Counted from the stretch's first letter, positions 1-11,482 are shown. The stretch is DNA of 64,000 nucleotides from Anagrus nilaparvatae (GCA_022575985.1 JAKSXM010000272.1:4650001-4714000), one strand, 5' to 3'. Numbers and translations are program-made. The notes: generated from the sequence alone by a model not told the origin.

Positions 1-214
1 TTACGTTTTTCCTTTTTTCAAATTTTAAATAGTATATCACGGAATATGCACAGAAAAATAAAGAATGTCCCAAATTATCCATAAATTGAACTGCGTTCAG
101 GGAATTCTTTTTTTATCGCGAAGATTCGTAAATAGTTTTTCTCCGCTAGTGACAAAGAAACACGCTTTACCGTACGTGCAGCATGATCAGCAGTAATCAG
201 TACATAAGACAGCT

Positions 215-300
215 AGACCGGTCTATTGGCGTCTATTGTTTAAGTTTAGCACTTGTGAGTATATGAACCAGGGATCGAATCCTGTTCAATTTTTTTTTTT
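215..300 (+). repeat. tRNA-like (SINE-type) fragment
   Basis: A short stretch ends in a good RNA polymerase III B-box match (GGGATCGAATCC, about 271-282), followed by a T-run that could act as a terminator. The upstream half is only weakly A-box-like and an acceptor stem cannot be folded. It is therefore a decayed tRNA-derived SINE head or tRNA pseudogene, not a working tRNA gene. Three other tRNA-like sequences occur in the window, on the minus strand. Confidence 0.4.
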
Positions 301-948
301 GCTTAATACTATTTTTATTTTAATTTAAATAAAAAATATAAAAATTAATATTATTTTTATATTGATATTTTTAAGATTAAAATCTAGCTAGACAAGTAAA
401 ACAACAACTTATTTTACCATTAGCATAACCTAAATAACAAAATATTTAGCTTCTAAATATTTTTTTATTACTAATTTTATGTGCATTATTATTATTGTTT
501 TATAATATTTAAATAATTTATATTTTTTACTGCTAAACTCATAATAATAATTAAAAAATTAAAACATTATCGTTCGGTAAATATTTTTCTTGAAACTTTT
601 CTGCCGGACCACATATGGTCGAATTTAAATGTGAGATTTGTGTGAAACTCCAATATTTCTACATGTGTCGACCATAAATTTTAAATAACTTTCTTAGCAT
701 GAGTTTCGCTTCCTTGTACCCATTTGTGGTTACAAGGGCCGTTTTTCAAAACGATTCTCTGAAAAAGAATTAAGTTGATACTATAGGGAGGAGGTATTAT
801 TTTTCAGATTTTTAAACGAATTTGAGTATTCGATCAAACTAGGTGTCGCGTCATACGCAATCGTTCTATTTTTCATGTTTTTGTGTTAAATTCAAAGAAA
901 AGGTTATATAGTAAAATTCTCTGCTGCTAAGAACAAATTAATTAATAC
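301..948. other. AT-rich DNA, no gene seen
   Basis: Low-complexity AT-rich sequence with frequent stops in all frames. No splice-bounded open segment, terminal repeat or recognisable element was found. Confidence 0.6.
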
Positions 949-1530
949 AAATTAAACTTAATTAATAAACAAATTAAAATTAATTAATAAACAAATTGTT
1001 TAAAAAATTTTGTGTATCATAGAGGTGGTTATGAAAATGATTGCAAGAATATCTCTAAAATCTTGTACAGTGTTTCCAGGCAAAAGTGTTTATCCTTCAA
1101 CCACTTACGCAAATACCATCCAAGAGCTATAACTCACATATCATGGAAAAACAAGTAAATAAATAATAAATAAATAAATATATGCCAAAGTAAGTAAAAA
1201 TAATAATTTGGCTGTTTTACTCATATACTTTAATTATATTTCAACTCTTAATTAATTAGGGAATCAGTATCTAATCAGTAACTTCATGTCGAGATAACAT
1301 TTGTCGAAATGTATCAAAATATCAAAATATCAAAAATTTGTTTATACTATCTTAATCTCGTGTAACTGGATCATAAATATTCATCAATAAATTACTTAAT
1401 TTTAATTTATTATTACTTATTAGCTAATATTCTTGCAATTATTTTCATAACCACCTCTATGATACACAAAATTTTTTAAACAATTTGTTTATTAATTAAT
1501 TTTAATTTGTTTATTAATTAAGTTTAATTT
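949..1530. mobile_element. Foldback MITE with 104-bp inverted arms
   Basis: The left arm (949-1052) and right arm (1427-1530) are reverse complements over 104 bp, with one difference seen (ATGAAAATGATTGC against ATGAAAATAATTGC). They enclose about 374 bp without coding potential. Very long arms and a short non-coding core fit a non-autonomous foldback DNA element. No convincing target-site duplication is visible in the AT-rich flanks, so the exact ends are uncertain. The near identity of the arms suggests a young insertion or gene conversion between arms. Confidence 0.85.
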
Positions 1531-2000
1531 TATTATTATTATTATTATTATTATTTATTTACCATAATTACAAACTTAAATTATACATTATACAATTTGG
1601 TATACAAAGCTTGAAATACTCCAGAGGCTATATTGAATTGCCTGTGCGGAGTTTGGTAGTTTAAAAACAAAAAAGAAATATACATAAAATAAAATTCAAA
1701 TAGTATCGAAATACAAGTATAGTAGTCATTTAAATTAAATAAGAAGAATAAATTTTTTTTTTTTTTTTCAATTATTTACAAACAAAGTTAACTGTGACTA
1801 ATTTACAAAATATAAGGTATAAATATGAATCAAATTGAGATAAAAATGAAAAAAAATAAAAATGTATGCTCTCCAGAAAATGCACCAATACAGATATAGA
1901 CCGACTAATTACAAACACTGAATTAGAAGTAAAAAAGAAAAAAAAAGAAAATAAAATATGACACTTTTAGAAGTCAATTAACATAATGTAAATAACAACG
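1531..2000. other. AT-rich DNA, no gene seen
   Basis: AT-rich sequence with a (TTA)n run near 1530-1555 and long A and T runs. No element or gene is supported. Confidence 0.6.
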
Positions 2001-2847
2001 GTTCCTCAAACAACGAGCTTAATACTTCAATATGTCACATATGCTATATTTTTGGAAAAAAAATTTGAATTAGTTAAGTATCAAATCTATACGATATTGC
2101 TAAAAAAGAGGCTTCTAAAACTAGTACTCCCATAGAAAAAAAATTAAATACTAGGTCCAAAAAGAAAAAAAAAAATCTTTTTTTTTTTGTATTTTTTTGT
2201 AACAAAAAATTTGGAACTAATTTTCAAAAAATTAATTATCAAATTAGAGACATCGAGTAAAAACCATATTTTCAAATACTTTCATGGAACTAAATGAAGT
2301 ATTATAAAAAAAAAAAAAAAAATATTGCATTTAAAAAAATTTGTTTGTTTTTTTAATTTTTAGAAAAAAATTATGAAAAAATTCGGTATCAGTTCCAAAT
2401 AATTACTATAAACGAACTTTCTAAAACTAGTACTCTCATAAAAATAAATTATGTACTACGTCCAAAAAGAAAAAAAAATTAGTGTTTTTTGTATTTTTTT
2501 GTGAAAAAAATTTACAAAAAATACATTATAAGATTCAAGATATCGAGTAAAAATCATACTTTCAAATATAAGTACTTTCATGGAAATAAATGAGGTATTA
2601 CATCCAAATTGAAAAAAAAAGTACGTCGAGCTTTTTCGGTGAAAAAATTTTTGAAAAATAAATTAGGTCTTAATTCCATAATGTTTGTGAAATATCACCG
2701 GTTACATACACACACACACATATACACACAAAAAGACTTTTTGAAAACCGGTTTTTTAGCTTCCTGAAGTCTCAAAATGTGCTAATATGCCAAAAAATGA
2801 AAAATTTAACTAAAATTTGACCCATCACAATGGTTAAGGAACCAAAA
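2001..2847 (-). mobile_element. GGTTCCTCA-family repeat, copy 1
   Basis: The segment begins with GGTTCCTCA and ends near TTAAGGAACC (about 2838-2847). It contains iterated units of about 110-130 bp built on the phrases 'actacgtccaaaaag', 'gatatcgagtaaaaa' and 'actttcatggaaataaat', followed by a (CA)n run near 2705-2730. It is the reverse complement of copy 2 (4765-5522). Further copies lie near 49.07, 54.19 and 59.85 kb. No open reading frame belongs to it. It is an unclassified non-autonomous repeat. Confidence 0.75.
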
Positions 2848-2884
2848 GGTGAGTATTTATTTATTTTTTTGTCTCGCATTGTAC

Positions 2885-3393
2885 AATTGATCATGTTATG
2901 TGTCCCTTAAAATTAAAAAAATTATTTTGAAAATTTATTGACAACTGACGGAGATATTAGCGCTTGAAATTTCATTAATTTTTGAGGTACTTAATTAATC
3001 AAGACTTTTTTATAAATAATCTGATTTTAAAATTCTTTGAGTATAATATTTAGGAAATTATTTAGCATTGATTCATTAAAAAAAAATTGATTTTCTACGT
3101 TTCGTCGCGAATAATGTGATTTTTTGAAAAATTTAGGTTAGGCTAAAAATCAAAAAACTTGAAATATATTTCACATTATTGTTAAAAATTAAGATTTTTT
3201 TTAAGTGAATCGATGCTAAATAATGTTCTATAAATATTATATTCAAAGATTTTTAAAATTAGATTATTTATAAAAAAGTCTTGATTAATTAAGTACCTCA
3301 AAAATTAATGAAATTTCAAGCGCTAATATCTCCATCTGTAATCAATAAATTTTCAATTTTTTTTTTTAAATTTAAAGGGACACATAACATGAT
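2885..3393. mobile_element. Small foldback element
   Basis: About 205 bp at 2885-3090 recurs inverted at about 3188-3393 (for example GGGACACATAACATG near 3376 matches its reverse complement near 2893). The spacer is about 100 bp. It lies between the two oppositely oriented GGTTCCTCA copies, so 2001-5522 as a whole is a nested palindrome. Confidence 0.75.
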
Positions 3394-4650
3394 TAATGGC
3401 TAAAAATATTAAACATTCCAGAAGTTTCGATCTGCAGAAATTTTTACCCAAAAAATGCTATTTCTATCCACCTGATTCAAACTTAATTGCTTTTAGTTCA
3501 ATGTCATTAATAATTGATGATATTTTATTAATTTAAAAGCATAAAAAATAATTTATGAATAAAAATTAACTGAGGCAATTATATCAAACAGTTATTAGAA
3601 AAATATATTTTTTTATTTTTTTGCAAGAAATTAAAGTTTGAATTAATTGTTTTTAAAATTCGCGCTTCAAGAAAATGAATTGTAATAATGTGACATCTAC
3701 TGATTATTAAAATATTTATCAGAGCTAAATTACCATAAATTATCATATATTAATAAATACACAGCTGTGTATTAATGTCGGTAATTTCATCGTAACTAGG
3801 ATTTGTCACTAGCAATTTTTTACAACAATTTATAATTCCCGCCAGATTTTTCTTTTTTGATTTCCAATAGTATAACCGGATGGCTATGCGTGCACATCTT
3901 TATTCGGGTGCAGTAATTTTAGAAAAACTTAATTTTCTCAGGAAATACATTTCGCATTATTGAAAAATTTTCAGATTCATGCATAAAATTGCAACGCAGT
4001 TTCATCCATATAGGAATTATGCCCTAATTCATCAAAAAAATATATGACGAGTGTGTACTTATTAGAGCTTAAAAAAATAATAAAAAATTTATAAACACAG
4101 CCATTAACCTAGCAGTCATAAGCAGACTAACCTAACTACTACTAAAAATCTTCTAGTTTAAATTTAAGCGCGTAATTTAAAGCAACTTTTAACATATGCA
4201 TAATCATTAGGAAAAAATTTTCCTTCTTTGAGGCTATGCAGTTATGTACCTTTTTTACATAGACAAAATAAATTAGGGTTTAAACTAGTAACAATGATTT
4301 ATGTTTAAGCAGGTTTTGATTATACGATTGATTAATAAATTAATTGTAAAGTAATAGTATATATAAATTTTAATAACAAAATTATAATTTTACTATTTAA
4401 AATGTTTTAACAAAAACATTTATAACACTTAACGAAAGTTAAATTTCAAGTACCTAAAGTATTCCAATTTTTTTCAAAAAAGCTAAATTAGTTAATAAAA
4501 AAACATCAAACAATGCAGGTTGCAACGTACTTCTGTAACTCAGTTAACTTTTGGAAGAAGTTTTGATATTAAATAAGATATGAAGATGATAAAAGTTTGC
4601 ATTAACCCGATTATAAATAAAATATAAAATATAAAGTTACTTTGAATAAA
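3394..4650. other. AT-rich spacer, no gene seen
   Basis: About 1.25 kb of AT-rich DNA between inverted repeat copies. No coding segment longer than a few dozen codons, no splice-bounded exon and no known element end was recognised. Confidence 0.55.
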
Positions 4651-4764
4651 TCGAAGATACAAATTTTCATGTTTAAACAAATTTCTTTTTTACAGTTTAG
4701 TTTAGAAACAACTTATTTCCCTATGACAATAAAAGTTAATAGTAAAAATTAAAAAAATTTTTTT

Positions 4765-4823
4765 TGGTTCCTCAATGAGGAATTGTGATAGGTCAAAATT
4801 CGATTTTTGATTTTTTGGCATAT

Positions 4824-4880
<57 letters not shown>

Positions 4881-5522
4881 TGTGTGTGTGTGTCTGTGTG
4901 TGTGTGTGTGTGTATGTAATCGGTAATATTTCACAAACATTATGGAGTTAAGATCTAATTTTTTTTTCAAAAATTTTTTCACCAAAAAAGCTCGAGTAAT
5001 TTTTTTTTTTTTTTTAATTTGAATGTAATACCTCATTTATTTCCATGAAAGTACTTTTATTTGAAAGTATGAATTTTACTCGATATCTCGAACCTGATAC
5101 TTAATTTTTTGAAAATTATTTTCCCAAAAATTTTGTCATAAAAAAATACAAAAAACACCAAATTTTATTTTCTTTTTGGAGGTAGTACCTAATTTATTTC
5201 TATGAGAGTACTAGTTTTAAAAAGTTCGTTTATAGTAGTTTTTTGGATCTGATACCGAATTTTTCAAAATTTTTTTTTTTAAATTAAAAAAACAAAAAAA
5301 TTTTTTAAACTGCAATATTTTTTTTTTGTTGGTGTAATTACTTCATTTAATATGGTTTTTTCTCGATATCTCGAATCTGATAATTAATGTTTTGAAAATT
5401 TTGGATTTTGATCAATAAAAAAAACTTTTCAAAGTTAATAGAAATGTATGTATGATTGCATCTTTATAATCGGAGATATCTGTAGCATATTGAAGTATTA
5501 ATCTCATTGTTTGAGGAACCTT
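4765..5522 (+). mobile_element. GGTTCCTCA-family repeat, copy 2
   Basis: Starts GGTTCCTCAATGAGGA and ends TTTGAGGAACC. It carries the same internal units as copy 1 in the opposite orientation plus a long (TG)n run (about 4826-4912). Immediately after the right end lies a short hairpin, GTGCCAGCTAGTTGGCAG (about 5524-5542). A similar hairpin, CTGCCAATTAATTGGCAG, sits beside the GGTTCCTCA of copy 3. This suggests that the hairpin may be part of the element terminus. Confidence 0.75.
4826..4912. repeat. (TG)n microsatellite
   Basis: About 87 bp of nearly pure TG dinucleotides with a few TC interruptions, inside GGTTCCTCA copy 2. The other copies carry CA/TG runs at the equivalent place, so the microsatellite belongs to the element. 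Confidence 0.95.
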
Positions 5523-6054
5523 AGTGCCAGCTAGTTGGCAGGGTATTTTAAATTAATTGTGGACAAATTTGTGGCAAATACTTAATTAAAAAAAAAAATT
5601 TAATTTTTACTATGAGTTTCTATTATCACCGGGAAATGAGTTGTTTCTGAACTAAACTGTAAAAAAGAAATTTGTTCAAACATGAAAATTTGTATCTTCT
5701 GGAAAAAGGTCCAAATTAAATAATTGTTTCAGTTCTTTTCCTTGTAAAAATATTTAATTAAACGCGGAATTAGCCATGTATATAATAAATTGAAATTTTA
5801 TGGGGACATCACAAAAAAAATTCTCGTGTGAAATTTTAACATCTGGTATAACAGTAATATAATATAATTTAGGACATATGTCATGGTTGAAAAAACTTAT
5901 TCAGTTGATTCTTTTTGCTTTAATTTTTTGTGGCGTTTTTTCTAATTATAATGAAAGCAAATGAAAAAGCTATTGAAAAACTTTATTATTTAAGCCCATG
6001 ATTTTATTATAGTTACATATTAATCATGATTCAGCCAAAGGCTACGCCAAAAAC

Positions 6055-6708
6055 TATATGAATATATATATATGCGTTTGTTTAACCTCTTAGAACAATT
6101 CGTTATACGGAGGTCACCAACAATTCGCACAAGCGGTCCAAACCGCATTTTTTGCTTTTATTTCCTCGGAAGTCGATATACATATTGAGATATATACCGC
6201 TTTTTCCTTTAATGGAAATAATTTTTAGGTTTGGAGACGTATGCGGATAAATTGTTAGTGTATCTGTAGGATTAGAAGGAATATACAGGATTGGTGGAAC
6301 TTTAACAACCGTTTCTCAAACTCTTATCTTAACTCTTAACCTTTTTAGGATTTGAAAAGGCCAATTGCGGTCCAAGGTCCGACTTTTTATAGGAGCCATG
6401 CTGACAATTCCGTCTTTAAAGTGCAGAGTTGTATTTCTACAACTCTATGCTTTAAAAGAGGCGCGAAAAACCTTAGAAAAAACGCCCTCTATGCATGACA
6501 TACGGTGGCGCCATGTAGAACCCTCTACATCAACACGCCACCTAGAGTTCAGTAGCGAGCAACGACAATTTTCATTTATATAAGAATTTTTTTATTTTTA
6601 TATAAATAAAAGTTTGCCGGGACTGGGTCTCGAACCCGCAATCTTTATGTTAAGAAGCGGGCGCGTTACCTCTGAGCTACTGACGCTCATATATGAATAT
6701 ATATATTT
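6055..6708 (-). mobile_element. SINE-like element with tRNA-like head
   Basis: On the minus strand a tRNA-like head (about 6692-6610) has an A-box match TAGCTCAGAGG and a B-box match GGTTCGAGACC. It is followed by A/T-rich linker and a GC-richer body. TATATGAATATATATATA-like sequence occurs at both ends (about 6055-6072 and 6690-6708) and may be a target-site duplication, although AT bias makes chance likely. The body contains two good stem-loops (about 6415-6456, and 6504-6542 with GGTGGCG pairing CGCCACC). The head does not fold as an intact tRNA. Confidence 0.5.
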
Positions 6709-6954
6709 AAATTTATACTTTAACCGTAGCGTATATACAACAATAAAAAATTTTAACATAAACACTAAAAAAAATTCTCAAAATTTTATACTTAATTTCT
6801 ATTAATAGCTTAAATTAAAATTTTTTTTTAACAGATATACATATAGGTCTACAGTTCATTAAAATGGTCATATCATTTTGTGAAGTTTTTAACCTATTTA
6901 ATTTAATTAACTGAATGTTAAGAAACCAAAATCTGCAAATCTGGCTGGAATAAC

Positions 6955-7520
6955 TGGTTGCGTTTGGCAGTGACATGGTGCCAAACATGTCAAAAAAATA
7001 GGCTAACTTATATCATTTTGTCAAAGTTGATTTTTTGGGGATATGTTCCCATTACTCTAGAGACAACAAAAAAGCAATCGCTAGACAGCTCTCACGTTGT
7101 TTTGACAGCGCCAGACGACATTAAACATGTCCAAAATTCGGGTCAACTTATATCATTTTGTCAAATTTGATTTTTCGGGAATAGCTTGCTTTTGATCTAT
7201 AGAAAGCAGAAATGCAATTGTCAGACAGTTCTCAGGTTGTTTTGACAGCGCCAGACGACCCTAAACATGTCAAAATTGACATATTAAATAAAATTACCCA
7301 CTGACTTATATTATTACGCCAGAGCTAATTTTTTGTCAATAAACTTATTTTAACTTGTCGACTGCGATGTAACTATTTTCAGACACATTCGGCGGATCTT
7401 TGACAGTGGCATAGTGTCAAATATGCCAAAAATTTGACCCAACTTATACCATTTTACGCCATTTTACTAAAATTTAATTTTTTGCTAAAGTTGACTTTTG
7501 TTTTACAGAAATACAATTGC
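6955..7520 (+). repeat. Tandem array, about 130-bp units
   Basis: Four or more diverged units repeat in the same order: GCAATTGCCAGACAGTTCT, TGTTTTGACAGCGCCAGACG, AAACATGTCAAAA and ACTTATATCATTTTGTCAAA. Unit starts lie near 6955, 7080, 7210 and 7370. A 70-codon open frame crosses two units, but it reflects the repeat rather than a gene. No similar unit was seen elsewhere in the window. Confidence 0.8.
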
Positions 7521-7789
7521 CAGACAGTTCTGCAAGTTTTTGTACAACTTTAAATTTGAAAAAATTACAAATAGGTTATATTTTAATTTTTTTATAACTT
7601 ATCTATTCAAATTTTTTTGAGAGGTGAGGACCAGGTCATGTAATAGGCTTTTTTTAACTTAAATACAAAAAAAAATATTATTAAGCAAATGTTTTTTTCA
7701 GATTACAATAATTTAAAGACTACTTATAATTAAAATGCTTGATTAAAATTTAGTAATATCTACGCGAAAAAGTATAGTATATTAAGTAT

Positions 7790-8270
7790 TACAACAACAA
7801 AAACATTCACATGTAAAAATGACGCAAGTTTGCTATATGTGCTTGTATTTTGGCCTTATATTTTATTTAAATTTGCTGTATTGAAAATTACCAATTATTA
7901 TCTGAAGCGAATTGACCCTTCAAGGGTGGCCAGACCGCCAAGTAAAAAGAAGTTGAAAATTTGAAAATTAATTTGCAAAATAAAGCATTTTTCATAATTA
8001 ATTAACGGCCTAACAAGTTTTTTTAAATAATTATTGATAATTGTAAGATGAATTAATTAAGGGTCAATTCGCTTCAGATAATAATTGGTAATTCTCAATA
8101 CAGCAAATTTAAATAAAATATATTTTTTAAATATTTAAAACTTGCGTAAAGTTTTTCAGATCATAAAACTTTAGCAGTGAAAAATTTTTACACCTAAAAA
8201 CAAAGGCCAAAATACAAGCACGTATAGCAAACTTGCGTCATTTTTACATGTAAATGTTTTTGTTGTTGTA
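7790..8270. mobile_element. TIR element ending TACAACAACAAAAACATT
   Basis: The left end at 7790 (TACAACAACAAAAACATT) matches the reverse complement of the right end at 8270 (AATGTTTTTGTTGTTGTA). The similarity continues inward through GACGCAAGTTTGCTAT and, further in, GAATTGACCCTT against AAGGGTCAATTC. The right arm has extra sequence of about 80 bp. There is no coding potential, so it is a non-autonomous DNA element. Confidence 0.85.
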
Positions 8271-8763
8271 AGATCTCATTCATTTCATTAAAGATATACA
8301 TTATTACACAGTCAAATTGGAGTTTTTTCTATCCCTTTCTACTATTAATTGTTATTATTATTATTATCTCTCTTCTAGGCAGCACCTTAAGATAATATAC
8401 AATTTTTTTAAAAGTACCACCGCTGATCGAATCGAATCTCTCGTACTTCTCGAATATGATAAACTTTCTCTTAAAAGACTACATTAGAGTGCCAGTTTGT
8501 GAAACGGAAGAGAAAATTCTCGTATATCTAGGTATCGTTCAAACTTGCGTCCCGAGGCGACACGTCTCGCGATCTCACGATCAAGGGCGCAAAAGTTTAG
8601 ACACTAGCGTGAGCACTAGCACGAGTATTCAGCGAAGCCAGGTACGAGTGATATGTTTTGAGTGATATGCAAAAAAAGCCTATTTTCGGCCCTAGGGAGA
8701 TTACTGTTTTGCCCGTTATATGTATTACTATGTTTCAAATCACGGGACAAAATATAGATTTTT

Positions 8764-8900
8764 AATATGGAACATGTTCATTGGATGGGGTATTTGAAAA
8801 AGTTCGGCTCGGCAGGGAGGGGGGTGAAAAACTGACAATTTTTGGGGGGGTGGTGAAAAATTGACGCTTTTAGGGGGGGGGGTAAAAAATTTTATACATC
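8764..8900 (-). mobile_element. CATGTTCC-family element, partial inverted copy
   Basis: GGAACATGTTCATTGG followed by 'tatttgaaaaagttcggctcgg' (over two short segments) and G-runs is the reverse complement of the right end of the copies at 20215 and 58206. It breaks off at about 8900, where it meets a different hairpin repeat. Confidence 0.7.
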
Positions 8901-8902
8901 CC

Positions 8903-9006
8903 TCGTCCATAAATAAAGAATGACCCAAATCACAGTTTACCAACTTTGGCTTCACCTCAGATGGTAATTTACGTGCGATTTAGGCCAGTCTTTACTTTTC
9001 TGGACA
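8903..9006. repeat. GTCCATAAATAAAGAATG hairpin repeat
   Basis: A roughly 104-bp imperfect palindrome, opening with GTCCATAAATAAAGAATG and closing with TTTACTTTTCTGGAC. A close relative lies at 27708-27813, and decayed pieces lie near 55-90 and 11400-11470. It is probably a very short hairpin MITE. Confidence 0.65.
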
Positions 9007-9116
9007 CGAGCTCGTAATATTCTTCACTATTCTTGCCCTTCTGGGCGTCAAACTCGTGTGTAAGAACTTGACACGTTATTTTCTATACTCATTGTACGCC
9101 TAGACAGGAAAAAAAA

Positions 9117-10275
9117 CTTATGACCGGTTTGTGTAACTACACAACCAACGAGCATGGAACATGTTCACTAATAACTAACACTGATAATAAAGTATCTATT
9201 CTGTTCATAATATCAATATTTATATCCAAATATTTCTGCACTAAAGTTCTTTAGAGACTTCTGCACCAATGGTCCCTAGGTACTTCTGCACCAAAGGTCT
9301 TTAGGGACTTCTGCACCAAAGATCTTTAAGGACTTCGGCACCATAGGTCCCTAGGTACTTCTGCACCAATGCTCCCTAGGTACTTCTGCACCAAAGGTCT
9401 TTAGAGACTTCTGCACCCTAGGTACCTCTGCACCAAAGGTCTTTAGGGACTTCTGCACCAATGCTCTCTAGGTACTTCTGCACCAAAGGTCTTTAGAGAC
9501 TTCTGCACTCTAGGTACTTCTGCACCAAAGTTCTAGGGACTTCTGCACCATAGGTCCCTAGGTACTTCCACACCAATGCTTCCTAAGTACTTCTGCACCA
9601 AAGGTCTTTAGAGACTTCTGCACCCTAGGTACTTCTGCACCAAAGGTCTTTAGGGACTTCTGCACCATAGGTCCCTAGGTACTTCTGCACCAATGCTCCC
9701 TAGGTACTTCTGCACCAAAGGTCTTTAGAGACTTCTGCACCAAAGGTCTTTAGGGACTTCTGCACCATAGGTCCCTAGGTACTTCCACACCAATGCTTCC
9801 TAAGTACTTCTGCACCAAAGGTCTTTAGAGACTTCTGCACCATAGGTCCCTAGGTAATACTGCACCAAAGGTCTTTAGGGACTTCTGCACCGTAGATCCC
9901 TAGGTACTTCTGCACCAATGGTCCCTAGGTACTTCTGCACCAAAGGTCTTTAGGGACTTCTGCACCATAGGTCCCTAAGTACTTCTGCACCAAAAGGCTT
10001 TAGAGACTTCTGCACCCTAGGTACTTCTGCACCAAAGGTCTTTAGGGATTTCTGCACCAATGCTCCCTAAGTATTTCTGCACCAAAGGTCCCTAAATCGA
10101 AAATATTCTAAGTCCCATTTGACCCCCCCCCCCCTTAAAAAGGACAAATTTGACCCCCCCCCCCCTAAAAAGGACATATTTGACCCCCCCCCCTAAAAAG
10201 GACAAATTTGACCCCCCCCCCCCCTTAATTTTCCGGTTCTGAAGTACCCCCTCCCTATAAACATGTTCCATGTTA
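9117..10275 (+). mobile_element. CATGTTCC-family element, expanded copy
   Basis: The left end (ACCGGTTTGTGTAACTACAC, then CAACGAGCATGGAACATG) and right end (AAACATGTTCCATGTTAAT) match copies at 19575-20215 and 57878-58206. Between them are a large minisatellite (9229-10096) and a poly-C/TTAAAAAGGACAAATTTGA array (about 10120-10230). The three copies differ mainly in how far these internal repeats have expanded. No protein is encoded: the glycine-rich frame across the C-tracts is a translation of the repeat. Confidence 0.75.
9229..10096 (+). repeat. 25-bp minisatellite
   Basis: Over thirty copies of a unit of about 25 bp, core ACTTCTGCACCAAAGGTC then TTTAGGG. It is often arranged as a 50-bp higher-order pair in which a CAAAGGTCTTTAG unit alternates with a CATAGGTCCCTAG or CAATGCTCCCTAG unit. 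The same unit appears only a few times in the 19.8-kb copy, so the expansion is specific to this locus. Confidence 0.95.
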
Positions 10276-10362
10276 ATATTGTTTGCACCATGGGCGACTA
10301 CTGTGATCACTCGTGATAATGTTCACGCTAGTACCAAAACTGTTGCGCCCTTGATCATTGAT

Positions 10363-11400
10363 ATACCATTTTGTTTAAATCAAATGCCGTGTTTCAGAAT
10401 CATATATTTCTGGAGGGTTAAAACAACCCTAAATTTATTCCTACTTTAACATAAAAAACAAATACTATAAAAAATACTATAAAACAAATACTATAAAAAA
10501 ATAACAAATACTATAAAACCTGTTAACTACGAGAAATGTATTTATTGTTTTTAATTTTTCTACCAGGTTATCCTCAAAAATAGGTAAAAAAATAAAAAAT
10601 GATCGTGAATAAATTTTTTCGTCAGCTGAAAAATCTTTTACGAACCTTCTCCATAAAAAAATGCCCCAAATCGCTGCAGTTCTTAATATTTCGCATTTAA
10701 TAAATTGTAAGAGGCTAAATTAATAAAATTAAATAAGAAATTTTTCGCGCTTTAAAAATTTAGAATTGATTGGTAAATTATCTATACCAATCAAAATTAG
10801 AGACATTATCCCACTAAATCGTGGGGGAGCGACTCACTTACACAAGGCAGTCTTATCCAGGCGCGGCATTGTGCACGCACTCTGAGATAAGTGCGATATA
10901 TTATTTTACGTTTAAAGTTTTTATTGTTAAATAAATAGAATTAATTGATAATTTGTTTTTTCTTGACGAATATTGCATTGTGTGTTTTTTACGTTTGCCT
11001 ATTGGGTAAGTTGTCAAATTAAGTAAAGTGTATCTAAAACATGTGTATAAAAGTAAGGTTATGTTTTTTATAGCGGTTTGTTACCATTCAAGAACGCGAC
11101 ACAAGCGTATATTTTTATCTACATATACGATAGAGAGAAAAGATCGAGAAGAGAAAGCATTGATAGAGAGAAAGAACGATCGATAAATATAATAAATTTT
11201 AAAAAATATAAAATTTCAAATTAAATAAAAATCTTACAAAATAAAACACGATTTTATAGTTTGCGTATAGGAAAACTTAATTATTCTTGTCAGCGTGCTC
11301 AAACCGCGAAATAAAAAAAGCACTAACTTTCGCTAAATGGTCGTAAAAATTTGTTTTCTCGCCACTGCCAAAGAAAAATCGTATACGACTTGTGTCCATA
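10363..11400. other. AT-rich DNA, no gene seen
   Basis: Mostly AT-rich filler with a short GC-richer patch near 10825-10895 that has a donor-like GTAAGTGAG on the minus strand. No recognisable coding exon or element was found. Confidence 0.5.
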
Positions 11401-11482
11401 TATAAACGTATATGAGGCTTCGCCTCAGATTGTATAATTTGGGCTTTGGTCGTACGTTCTTTACTTTTCTAGATACAAGTTA

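Larger units (their letters stand above)
4651..5702. repeat. Inverted arms flanking GGTTCCTCA copy 2
   Basis: Sequence at about 4651-4757 is repeated inverted at about 5590-5702 (shared phrase TTTCTTTTTTACAGTTTAGT on one side). The two arms bracket GGTTCCTCA copy 2. Copy 2 may have inserted into the loop of an older foldback element, or the arms may belong to a longer version of the element. Confidence 0.65.
8578..10362. repeat. Inverted block around a minisatellite element
   Basis: About 60 bp at 8578-8637 (TCAAGGGCGCAA then ACTAGCGTGAGCA) recurs inverted at about 10297-10362 (TTGCGCCCTTGA). Inside these arms, CATGTTCC-element ends also face each other (8764 and 10270). The block appears to be a composite foldback assembled from an element and an inverted partial copy of it. 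Confidence 0.65.

Noticed and set aside
4749..5036. 95-codon minus-strand frame rich in His-Thr
   Set aside because: It is a translation of the (CA)n/(TG)n microsatellite inside a repeat element; there is no independent evidence of coding.
9229..10096. Regular repeats resembling a CRISPR array
   Set aside because: Repeats are contiguous 25-bp units without unique spacers, in eukaryotic DNA, with no cas genes. It is a minisatellite.
10092..10310. Glycine-rich minus-strand frame
   Set aside because: It arises from the poly-C unit array; the repeated GGG codons are the C-runs read in reverse.
10819..10900. Possible short exon on the minus strand with donor GTAAGTGAG
   Set aside because: It has a start-like ATG and donor, but only about ten codons, no recognisable peptide and no phase relation to the FHOD exons.
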